This document shows, in pieces, positions 25,935 to 34,428 of a DNA stretch of 64,000 nucleotides. The DNA is taken from NCBI GenBank assembly GCA_016707785.1, contig JADJGZ010000018.1, forward strand, positions 87,692 to 151,691, given 5' to 3'. The number at the start of each line of letters is the position of its first letter. The first letter of the stretch is position 1. This DNA comes from Bacteroidales bacterium. GTDB lineage: Bacteria > Bacteroidota > Bacteroidia > Bacteroidales > UBA4417. Below the pieces are notes generated by a model that searched no databases, was not told the origin of the DNA, and worked only from the letters and a program-made list of their open reading frames with translations. Made by a program: the position numbers and the translations under genes.

Positions 25935-27611
25935 TTACCTGGAAATGTCAATAAACCGGGTCTGAAAATCTTCCCAAACTTCAGGTGATAGCATGGAAAG
26001 CGGATGATCTGTAAGCTCTCCGCCATCCTGGATCATCACTGGTTCTGCGGAGTCGAGCCTCATTACAGGACTGAAGGCAAAAAAATCACGGACTCTCTGG
26101 AATTCAGTTCTAACCCATTCCTTATAAGCATTTCCCATCATCATAAAATCCAGTTCCCTTTTCCAGTTCAGTGGTTCGATCTGGTAAATCCATCCATCAG
26201 AATAGGGTGCTGAATTTATCAACGTTGAATCAACTGTTAATTTTGGATTGCGATTTTTAATCACACCTGAAACCGGGGCATAGATATTGAGTTGCTTGCC
26301 TTCATTGATAATAGTTACAAGCTTTTCACCCTTCCTAACTTTGGTTCCGACTTCAAGAAGTGTCACTTTATTTAGCATACCGGTAATATGTTGCAGAAAG
26401 TCATCAATCCCTACTTTAACAATCCCATCCTGCTCCATATATACCCAGGTATGTGTTTTATCGAAATAGAACCCACCCGGGAAAGTCGCGGTGTCTTCAT
26501 TTATCAGGTAATGTTTCCCCGGGGTTGTATTCAATGGACCTCTTTGAACCTTACCTCTGAATGCAATCAGGGAGATCAGGACGCCAATAATAATGACTCC
26601 AAAAATGACGATGATCCATAAGGACATGCCAACAGCTTGTTCTGGTTCATTCAGCACAAGAAGATTTCCAGCCAAAACTGTTTTACCTGACTCCTTTTCT
26701 ACATTTGCCAGTTCACAATATCCATTAGTATTTAATAAATTCTGGCCATCACTGATCACCCATTGAAGAAATGCAATAACAGATTGATCAGCAGGAAGCT
26801 TATCAGAGGTAATTACAAAATCTTCAACAAGGGAAGAAGGATATTTACCAAGCCAAACACCCCGCAACAGAGCTACAGGATCAGAATAAATCCTTTCAAA
26901 ATTATCAAGCCTGCCATTGTTATTCTTATCGATGGGAACAATCATTACTGAAGAAGGGAATGCCCTCTTTTGAAGACTCAATAAATCTCCTAATCGGCAA
27001 AATCCTATCGCATTCTCATTGGTTCCAACTTTACCTAGAAGTTCCTCAAGTGTTTCCAATCTATTCATAATCAGAAGCTCTGTAGTGCCGGAAAAGGTAT
27101 TTAACGTTGAGAGTATTCCCTGGCTTCCTGAATAGAATAATTCAAAACCTTGACTATTAATTTGTGGGTCGACGGTATTCCAGTTCCTTGCATCAGGGTT
27201 ATTCAGCCATTCAGCCATTTGTGATGCCTTGATTCCTTTTGAATTTATGATCGCTGCATGAGGGTGAGAAGCTTTAATGATTCCAACAACCACATCTTTC
27301 CCTACTTTCAGTTGCCAATTTTGATTGTTTGCTTTTTCGGCCGATTTAGCCGATGAAAAGCGAAGTCCGTCTGCAGCCAACACTCCATTCCCGGATATTT
27401 CCCTGCACTGCAAAGTGAAAGCTTTATTTGTTTCAGCATAGGAATGCACCCATGTTTGCATCATTGGAAGGAGGTCAGGTGAACAATGAATCACCAATTG
27501 AGGCTGAACCGGACTGTTTACTAAAGATTTTTCAGTTGTGTTACCGCTAAATCCATTGGAGATCAACAGTAATAAGATTCCGGCAAATAAAATACTTGAA
27601 TATGGTTTCAT
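25935..27611 (-). CDS. PstS-like binding domain fused through a membrane helix to a GcvH-like domain
   Basis: A 558-residue protein from ATG at 27611, which begins a signal-like helix (MKPYSSILFAGILLLLISNG); a start at 27710 would prefix 33 unrelated residues. Residues about 35-315 resemble phosphate/PstS-type substrate-binding proteins (for example FLQWVISDGQNLLNTNGY near the end of that domain). Inside it lies DKNNNGRLDNFE, a complete EF-hand-type calcium loop. A membrane helix follows (about 331-351), then a GcvH-like domain (about 375-500; HTWVYMEQDGIVKVGIDD, YAPVSGVI, NSAPYSDGWIYQIEP) and the same DGGE-type tail as the protein at 23011-23727. The candidate lipoyl Lys is again one position off (Lys439). 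Topology predicts a periplasmic receptor and a cytosolic lipoyl-like domain. First gene of the operon. Function unknown. Confidence 0.75.
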   Translation of the reverse strand: MKPYSSILFAGILLLLISNGFSGNTTEKSLVNSPVQPQLVIHCSPDLLPMMQTWVHSYAETNKAFTLQCREISGNGVLAADGLRFSSAKSAEKANNQNWQLKVGKDVVVGIIKASHPHAAIINSKGIKASQMAEWLNNPDARNWNTVDPQINSQGFELFYSGSQGILSTLNTFSGTTELLIMNRLETLEELLGKVGTNENAIGFCRLGDLLSLQKRAFPSSVMIVPIDKNNNGRLDNFERIYSDPVALLRGVWLGKYPSSLVEDFVITSDKLPADQSVIAFLQWVISDGQNLLNTNGYCELANVEKESGKTVLAGNLLVLNEPEQAVGMSLWIIVIFGVIIIGVLISLIAFRGKVQRGPLNTTPGKHYLINEDTATFPGGFYFDKTHTWVYMEQDGIVKVGIDDFLQHITGMLNKVTLLEVGTKVRKGEKLVTIINEGKQLNIYAPVSGVIKNRNPKLTVDSTLINSAPYSDGWIYQIEPLNWKRELDFMMMGNAYKEWVRTEFQRVRDFFAFSPVMRLDSAEPVMIQDGGELTDHPLSMLSPEVWEDFQTRFIDISR

Positions 27612-28086
27612 GGGACATTGAATTTTAAAGTTCGAATGAAAGATGTGAACTAACTTCCATTCCACCCTATACCAAATCAATGCCAAACGAAAAACATAAT
27701 CATATATCATTGATTATGTGATACTTAAATATTGTTTAAAAATAAATACAAAGATTGACTGTATATTTTTTCAACACCTAAATCATCAATATTATTCAAT
27801 TCATTGATATTTAAACGTTTAGCATACTGTTGATTTTTTATACACTGTTGCTTTTTTCAACATATTAGTTTTTAATCCGGCAAAATTGAGTTTACAATAT
27901 TCCTGCCAGATAAGATTCTCCTATGAAATCAAATCATATAAATGAATGTTGTGTAAAGAAACTGAAGAAGGCATATTATCTTTATAAAGAAATTCACCGC
28001 CAATAATTGAATACTACTAATTATTATTACTTCCCATTAAAAAAATGACTAATAAATAGTATATTACACAAATAAATGCATTAACC
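27612..28086. promoter_or_regulatory. Divergent intergenic region with candidate sigma-54 promoter
   Basis: 475 bp between the GcvH-fusion operon (minus) and the hybrid kinase (plus). On the minus strand TGGCAGGAATATTGTA (27908 to 27893) matches the sigma-54 form TGGCAC-N5-TTGCW at all but two positions, with correct spacing, and would give a leader of about 270 nt. A weaker match, TGGCATTGATTTGGT, lies at 27685 to 27671 and would give a leader near 50 nt. Both lack the C of the -12 GC. The rest is AT-rich with no gene. Confidence 0.4.
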
Positions 28087-30741
28087 ATGTCAATCAAATA
28101 TAAGATTCTTTTCGTAGAGGACATTCCGACTGATGCAGAATTGGCTATCTATGAAACAGGAAAAGTTCTGAAATCGTTTGAATACAGGTTAGTGGACAAT
28201 AAGAAAGACTTCCTGGAACAACTCAACAACTTTTGCCCTGATCTGATTATCAGCGATTATCAACTCCCATCCTTCGATGGAATGGCAGCTCTCAAACTTT
28301 CAATTGAGAAAGACCCGATATTGCCTGTCATAATACTGACAGGATCAATGAATGAAGATACTGCTGTTGAATGCATGAAAGCCGGGGCAACTGATTATGT
28401 GATCAAAGAACACATAAAACGGCTAGGACAAGCCGTGATCCACGCTCTGGATGAAAAGGAAGTCAGGACACGAAAAAAGCTTGCTGAGGAAGCATTAGTA
28501 AAAAGTGAAGAAAAATACCGTACAATTTTCGAAAATGTACAGGATGTTTTTTACCAGGTGAGCATGGAAGGTAAGATTTTGGAAATCAGTCCATCGATTA
28601 GGTATTTCATTGATTTTAACCGTGAAAAACTGATTGGAGAACCCGTTTCTAATATATACTATAATTATGAGGATAGGATCGCTTTACTTGATGCAATCAC
28701 TAAAAATGGTGAAGTAAGGGATTATGAATTGCCGCTGAAAACAGCATCAGGACTGCTGCGGTATGGTTCTATCAATGCCAGGTTAGTATTAAATGCTAAT
28801 GGGAAACCTGATCATATTGATGGATCTATCCGCGACATTACTCAAAGGATTAAAGTAGAAAATGACCTACGTCAGAGTGAGGAGAAATTTCGCAACTTAT
28901 TTGAAAACAATGCTGCAGCCAACTTCATTATCGACAGGACTTCCTTACAAATTATTGATGCTAATCTCGCAGCTTCTGAATATTACGGGTGGAGCATAGA
29001 AGAGCTGAAGCAAATGAAAGTTGGGGATATCAATACTTCTGATATCAGTGTCATTAAGTCCGCCATTGAATCTGTCAGTAAAATGAGTATTGGTCATTTT
29101 GAATTCAAACACCGGCTGAAAAATGGCAATATTCGGGATGTTGAAGTATTCAGCAGCCGAATTAGCAACTCTGAGAATGATTCTATCCATACCATCGTAC
29201 ACGATATAACAGATAAGAAAAAAACAGATGAAAGGATCCGTCTGCTCAGCAAAACCATTGAACAAAGCCCTGTTGTTGTTCTGATAGCAGATCCTAACGG
29301 AACAATTGAGTATGTTAATTCAACGTTTACCCGAATCAGCGGGTATTCCTATGATGAAGTAATCGGTAAAAACCCAAGGATTTTAAATTCCGGCTATCAT
29401 TCGACAGCGTTTTTTGAAGACTTATGGAAAACTGTACTTTCAGGGAAAGAGTGGACCGGAGAAATTCAAAACAAGAAAAAGAATGGAGAAATATATTGGG
29501 AGAATGTTAGTATTTCTCCCCTGGTAGATGAAGCAGGAAACATCACTCATCTGGTAGGAATTAAAGAAGATATTTCTGAAAAGAGAAGGATGCTTGAAGA
29601 TCTGCTCATTGCCAAAGACAAAGCAGAAACCAGTGATAAACTCAAAACCGCTTTCATTAATAATATCTCTCATGAAGTCAGAACTCCACTTAACGGAATC
29701 ATCGGCTTCAGTGAAATGCTGGTCAGTCCTGATATTACCAGTGAGAACAAGGCTCTGTTCAGCGATATCATTAAGAAAAGCAGCCGGCGTCTTTTAAATA
29801 CAATTACCAGTTATATGGACATCTCCATGATAGTTTCAGATAACATGGAAGTCCACACAAAGAGGTTCCCCATAAATCAAATATTGGACGATTTATTTAA
29901 AGAATATGTTCAAATAGCCAATGATAAAGGATTAAATATCAAATTAACCCGTCCTGACATTCCAGCCAACCTGCAATTGGAAACAGATCCGGACCTTCTT
30001 CATAAAACACTTGGTCATTTACTGGATAATGCAATAAAGTTTACTGTTGAAGGCGACATTGAGTTTGGTTTCAGGAAAACACTTTCAAGTATAGAGTTTT
30101 TTGTGCAGGATACAGGGATTGGGATTGATAAAGAAAAAGCTGATGTTATATTTGAGAACTTCATGCAGGCTGATATCTCACTCACCAGGGGCTATGAAGG
30201 CAGCGGCTTAGGTTTATCTATTGCTCATGGATTAGCCAGGCTACTGGGAGGAACTATATCTGTAGAGTCAGAAAAAGGACAAGGTACCACCATTCTAATT
30301 CAACTACCTGATTCACTGATTGCCAAATATTCTCCACAGGAAACACTTCCGAGGATTCAGCCTGTTTATCAGACAGATCCTGTGATTCTTGTTGCTGAAG
30401 ATGATGAATTCAATTATAAATTTCTTGAAATCATCTTAAAAAAAGCCAATTTCAAAGTTCTGCGGGCAGAAAATGGGGTTGAAGCCATAGAGAATTGCCG
30501 CACTCATGCTGAGATTTGCCTGGTTCTCATGGATATCAAAATGCCCATCATGGGTGGAATTGAAGCTACAAAGGAAATTAAAGCCCTCAATCCTAACCTT
30601 CCGGTTATTGCTTTGACAGCCTATGTATCGACACAGGATGAATATGAGGCTCTCTTAAGTGGTTGTGATGAATTTATTTCGAAACCGGTCAACAGGGTTA
30701 AACTGCTGGAGTTGATGAACAAATTACTTGTAAGATCGTAA
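28087..30741 (+). CDS. Hybrid histidine kinase with REC at both ends and three PAS domains
   Basis: A cytosolic signalling protein of 884 residues without membrane helices. Order: receiver domain (about 6-122, phosphoacceptor Asp57 in LIISDYQLPSFDG), PAS 1 (about 138-252), PAS 2 (about 262-380), PAS 3 (about 385-500, with YVNSTFTRISGYSYDEVIG and GIKEDISEKRR), HisKA with His529 in FINNISHEVRTPLNGI, HATPase_c (about 635-745; DNAIKFTVEG, DTGIGIDKE, GSGLGLSIAHGL), and a final receiver domain (about 760-880, Asp816 in LVLMDIKMPIMGG). The leading receiver suggests it is controlled by another kinase, the trailing one that it passes phosphate onward. No DNA-binding output and no adjacent partner. Its placement beside the GcvH-fusion operon may or may not be meaningful. 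Confidence 0.92.
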   Translation: MSIKYKILFVEDIPTDAELAIYETGKVLKSFEYRLVDNKKDFLEQLNNFCPDLIISDYQLPSFDGMAALKLSIEKDPILPVIILTGSMNEDTAVECMKAGATDYVIKEHIKRLGQAVIHALDEKEVRTRKKLAEEALVKSEEKYRTIFENVQDVFYQVSMEGKILEISPSIRYFIDFNREKLIGEPVSNIYYNYEDRIALLDAITKNGEVRDYELPLKTASGLLRYGSINARLVLNANGKPDHIDGSIRDITQRIKVENDLRQSEEKFRNLFENNAAANFIIDRTSLQIIDANLAASEYYGWSIEELKQMKVGDINTSDISVIKSAIESVSKMSIGHFEFKHRLKNGNIRDVEVFSSRISNSENDSIHTIVHDITDKKKTDERIRLLSKTIEQSPVVVLIADPNGTIEYVNSTFTRISGYSYDEVIGKNPRILNSGYHSTAFFEDLWKTVLSGKEWTGEIQNKKKNGEIYWENVSISPLVDEAGNITHLVGIKEDISEKRRMLEDLLIAKDKAETSDKLKTAFINNISHEVRTPLNGIIGFSEMLVSPDITSENKALFSDIIKKSSRRLLNTITSYMDISMIVSDNMEVHTKRFPINQILDDLFKEYVQIANDKGLNIKLTRPDIPANLQLETDPDLLHKTLGHLLDNAIKFTVEGDIEFGFRKTLSSIEFFVQDTGIGIDKEKADVIFENFMQADISLTRGYEGSGLGLSIAHGLARLLGGTISVESEKGQGTTILIQLPDSLIAKYSPQETLPRIQPVYQTDPVILVAEDDEFNYKFLEIILKKANFKVLRAENGVEAIENCRTHAEICLVLMDIKMPIMGGIEATKEIKALNPNLPVIALTAYVSTQDEYEALLSGCDEFISKPVNRVKLLELMNKLLVRS

Positions 30742-30765
30742 AAGTTTAACTTTCAACTGTTTTGG

Positions 30766-31392
30766 TCAATTCAGATTATTCAATTCAAGTCTGCATTTTT
30801 TATACAGTGCATTGCGCTTAGCCAACGCATTTTCCATTGCCCTATCCCCTTCTATACAAAGATTGGTTATAAAATGCTGATTGTTTTTTTCCCATTCAAT
30901 CACCACAAATGCCAACTCTTCCTCTTTTTTATTGTTTAAACATTGAAGATATTCCCTGGAATGAACCCAACGATCAGCAGTCATCTTTCTTTTCAAGGTA
31001 AAAACATCTTCCACCCTGATATCCAGAAGTGAAGTTACCGGAATTGATCCTAAAGCTTTACATTCATTGCCGGATTCGGATGCATCTTTACCAATAAATA
31101 TGGATCCACCACTAGTGTAGATCAGACAAGGCATAATTGCTTCGCTGATTTCAGGATGCCCTCCGGCATATAAAGTAGTTTGAATGACTTCCAATGCAGG
31201 AATAAGTGATTGTTCCTCAGTAAGAACTGAAAAAGATTTCAACCTGGGCCTGAAATAGAAGAATGAACCTAAGGCAAAAGCTGCCAGTATGCCTAACCAA
31301 AGCCAACCTGAAGCTATAAATTGACCATTTGAGCTAGAGCCAAAAAATGATAATAATACTTCTGAAGTCAGAAGTAGTAAGGAAGAGTTCAT
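30766..31392 (-). CDS. Unrecognised membrane-anchored protein
   Basis: I do not recognise this 208-residue protein. A short N-terminal hydrophobic stretch (about 1-17), then a clear membrane helix (about 29-47, WLWLGILAAFALGSFFYF), lead into a soluble domain of mixed composition (about 50-208). The domain has features of a beta-rich fold with a charged C-terminal helix (ENALAKRNALYKKCRLELNN). It lacks cysteine clusters or catalytic motifs that I can name. It is convergent with the hybrid kinase (24-bp gap), and 140 bp separate it from the next minus-strand gene upstream. Codon use looks like the neighbours, supporting a real gene. Confidence 0.55.
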   Translation of the reverse strand: MNSSLLLLTSEVLLSFFGSSSNGQFIASGWLWLGILAAFALGSFFYFRPRLKSFSVLTEEQSLIPALEVIQTTLYAGGHPEISEAIMPCLIYTSGGSIFIGKDASESGNECKALGSIPVTSLLDIRVEDVFTLKRKMTADRWVHSREYLQCLNNKKEEELAFVVIEWEKNNQHFITNLCIEGDRAMENALAKRNALYKKCRLELNNLN

Positions 31393-31532
31393 TACGGAGG
31401 GTTTTTGGACAAGGCAAATTACTAAAAAAACCAGCAGAATGATGTTAATTTCTGATGAACTATGAAAAAAAAAAAATCAAACAGGCCAAAAGGGTTTCTC
31501 TTAGCATGCTTCTCAAATAGTCAAAACCCGGC

Positions 31533-34232
31533 TTAATCGGTAATCACCAGGCTTGAAATACTATCTTTAAAATCAGATGTAGTTTGCTTGATAAGATAGT
31601 ATCCTGCCGGAATACCCTCCAGAGATATCCTGACTTTTTTACTTGTAACTTGTAAATTCTTCCCGAGAATCACTTTCCCAGTCATATCCAATATACTGAT
31701 ATTTATTTTATTATAAAATTTATCGATTCCATTATCGATGATAATATAATCTTTTGCCGGATTAGGATATATGTGGACGCTCTTGTCGGAAGCAATGTCA
31801 TTTTTTCCAACATTCAGTTCATTAAAGACACTTATTGCATCTGGTCCGGGAGTGGGAATCACGAAAACATTCTTGTTCGCATCGAACGTGAATTTTCTTG
31901 AAACTCCTGGTAATGAATAACTTTCTCCCTGGTAAAGCAAGCTTTCTGCCTGCATAACAACCGGAATCCCATTATTATCAATTCCAATCTGGAAGGCACT
32001 TTCCTGGTTGGTAGTAATGGTTCCTACACCTGCACCTGCCACAGGATTAACTTTTACAATCGCATTATGCTGCTGTAAAACATAAAATAAGTCATCTGTT
32101 TTATTATAGGCAATAGAGAAAGTAAGGTCTGAAATTTTAATGTATTTAATTAAATATGAAGCACTTCCATTTAAATAAATTAAGGGGAGATCTTCATCAT
32201 ACGATCCTATGATGGCGTATTTTGAATCTTCACTGAAAGCATAATCATAGGTACAAACTTCATTTACCTGGATCGTAGCCATCACATTCATTAATTCAAG
32301 GTCCACAATCCGGATTACAGGGCCTAAAGAGGGATCATCATCAGGAAACAGCATCATTTTCCCATCAGGACTGATCGACAGCAATAAACTTACCTCAGGA
32401 TAATCCCCTACAATGATTAAACCACAGGAACTGAAGTTTACCTGGAATTGCTCTGTAATCTCAATATTACCATTCAACTGCACCTTATATAAGGTACCGT
32501 TGGAAGCAAATTGAGGAACAGTGTAGAGATAGGCATAGTCACCCAAAGGTGAAACCACGCATTGGGCAACCTGGTTCATGCTTAAAACAGCTTCAACTGT
32601 ATAGTCAGTGCTATTTACAAACCAAACATCATGTGAATTGTAGCCAAAAAATATCAGCAGATCACTCCCGGGTATTGTCACAACTTGCTGCACCTGGCCC
32701 AGGTTCATCAGTGTATCAAGGCTTCCGGTCCAGTAATTGATAAAGCTTGTGTTTTGTGTCAGGATATTGGTTGAAACCAACTTCGATCCATCTGTAGTGA
32801 TTATTGCCGAAGTAGTCATATCTGCTTCCAGGGGCTGGCCACTTTCACTAACAAACCCTAAGGTAAGATTAGCCAGTTCATCAAAATCTACTCCATAGAT
32901 GTATTCGTTAAACAGTATCCCATAGAAAAGATTATCATCACAACATACTATTTTACCTGAAACCGGAGAAATTGCGGCTGCATTTCCAACTAATTTCTCG
33001 GTAACCGGGTAGAGTTCACTCAAGAGGATTCCATTATCCATCCGGTAAAAATGAACATCTCCGAAAACCCTGACAGCCGCTATCTTGCGGTCACCTGATA
33101 ACTTAATCCAGGGATTTGAAAAAATAGATTCAGGAATCTGGTTGCAGCTATGGGTATTAAAATCAAAATGATAGATCTTCTCCGTCCAGCTATCAACAAC
33201 CATTGCTCTTTGTCCGTCTTCACTCACGACAAGATCTGTATAATCCAGGAAATCAGGTTCTGCAACTATAATTGAATCGATAACGCTAAGCGTAGAAGAT
33301 TGTAACCTGTGCAAGACAACATTTCCACTGTTATGGTAGGAAAAAATTAAAAGAGTATCTGCAGTTACAGAATATGCTGCTGCACGAAAAGATCCAAAAT
33401 TAAAAGTGCTGACCAGATTTCCGGTTCCGGCATCAAATACAGCCGGCTTATTGGATCCGGTGTATGCAGCCACAATCCTATCCCCATCGGGACTCAGAAA
33501 AAACTTTGCAAACTGGTAAGTACAGCGGCCCTGGTTTCCATAATAACCATAATGATGAATGTAGGGTTGGGTATTATAATAAAGTTGTTGATAAGTAGTA
33601 AGACTATATGATGTAATCGCACCATTCAGCCAACTATAACAACCTATAAAAATCTGGGTTTCATCAGGAGACACCTCAACCTGGCAGCTATTTTCGGGTA
33701 TAGTAAAAACTCTTTTGATTGAAAAACTACGAAGATTGATTACATAGATTTCATTCGATTTTTCACAACATACATATGCCCTGGTATGGGAGAGGACCAT
33801 ATCGATAGGGCCATCACCTACTTCCACTATTTCGAGAAGCTGATAAGCAGAATCATAGAAATAAATATTATTACTATGCTTATACAGAACAGCAAAGAGT
33901 CTGCCATCCGGGCTAAACTCTATATCATGCACCATATCACCTTCAGGGGATTCACCCGGTTCAAAAACCTGCAGACTTGTACCGGATTGGTCGCTGGCAT
34001 TAACAGTATTTTCAAAAGAAGGAATGGAAAACATAAATTTTTGATTGCCAACCCTGCACTCCGTTTGATCTAAAGAATTACTACCTCTCAGGTCAAACCG
34101 GTATACAGAATCATTCAGATACAACTTTAATCCGGAGGCTTGTCCTTCTTCATTCAAATACAATTGATAGGATTGAGAAAAGGCACTCCAGGAGATGAGA
34201 ATGAATAAATTAATCAGAGCGAGATTCTTCAT
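31533..34232 (-). CDS. Secreted beta-propeller protein with T9SS sorting domain
   Basis: An 899-residue exported protein. The signal peptide (about 1-19, ends AFSQ) is followed by repeated blades of the type SPDGRLFAVLYK, SPDETQIFIGCYSW, SPDGDRIVAAYTGSN and ISPDGKMMLFPDDD, pointing to one or two WD40/YVTN-like propellers over about 90-790. The C-terminal 80 residues form a type A T9SS sorting domain: VHIYPNPAKDYIIIDNG, ILDMTGKVI, and the ending SLVITD. It should be secreted across the outer membrane and processed. Ligand or role unknown. An A12 tract lies just downstream on the plus strand (31465-31476), serving as a T12 tract for minus-strand transcripts and thus a possible terminator. Confidence 0.85.
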   Translation of the reverse strand: MKNLALINLFILISWSAFSQSYQLYLNEEGQASGLKLYLNDSVYRFDLRGSNSLDQTECRVGNQKFMFSIPSFENTVNASDQSGTSLQVFEPGESPEGDMVHDIEFSPDGRLFAVLYKHSNNIYFYDSAYQLLEIVEVGDGPIDMVLSHTRAYVCCEKSNEIYVINLRSFSIKRVFTIPENSCQVEVSPDETQIFIGCYSWLNGAITSYSLTTYQQLYYNTQPYIHHYGYYGNQGRCTYQFAKFFLSPDGDRIVAAYTGSNKPAVFDAGTGNLVSTFNFGSFRAAAYSVTADTLLIFSYHNSGNVVLHRLQSSTLSVIDSIIVAEPDFLDYTDLVVSEDGQRAMVVDSWTEKIYHFDFNTHSCNQIPESIFSNPWIKLSGDRKIAAVRVFGDVHFYRMDNGILLSELYPVTEKLVGNAAAISPVSGKIVCCDDNLFYGILFNEYIYGVDFDELANLTLGFVSESGQPLEADMTTSAIITTDGSKLVSTNILTQNTSFINYWTGSLDTLMNLGQVQQVVTIPGSDLLIFFGYNSHDVWFVNSTDYTVEAVLSMNQVAQCVVSPLGDYAYLYTVPQFASNGTLYKVQLNGNIEITEQFQVNFSSCGLIIVGDYPEVSLLLSISPDGKMMLFPDDDPSLGPVIRIVDLELMNVMATIQVNEVCTYDYAFSEDSKYAIIGSYDEDLPLIYLNGSASYLIKYIKISDLTFSIAYNKTDDLFYVLQQHNAIVKVNPVAGAGVGTITTNQESAFQIGIDNNGIPVVMQAESLLYQGESYSLPGVSRKFTFDANKNVFVIPTPGPDAISVFNELNVGKNDIASDKSVHIYPNPAKDYIIIDNGIDKFYNKINISILDMTGKVILGKNLQVTSKKVRISLEGIPAGYYLIKQTTSDFKDSISSLVITD

Positions 34233-34428
34233 ATAATGGAAAATTATCTTATTCGTAAAGATAAGTCATTACAAGTATTTTCAGTTTGCAAATAGCCAAT
34301 TAATGCAAATTAGAAAAAAACTATACAACTCTCAGAATAGTAGCTGACAATTAGTGCCAAAATGACAGCAATAATTTCATGGCACAGGCTTTGATTTAAT
34401 GAATGCCAAATAAAATTGAAGACATACT

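Noticed and set aside
25935..27611. Phosphate ABC transporter substrate-binding protein
   Set aside because: No permease or ATPase gene is near, and the protein is fused to a membrane helix and GcvH-like domain, so a transport role is unlikely.
27671..27685. Sigma-54 promoter TGGCATTGATTTGGT, minus strand
   Set aside because: Three mismatches including both key -12 positions; noted only as a weaker alternative to 27893-27908.
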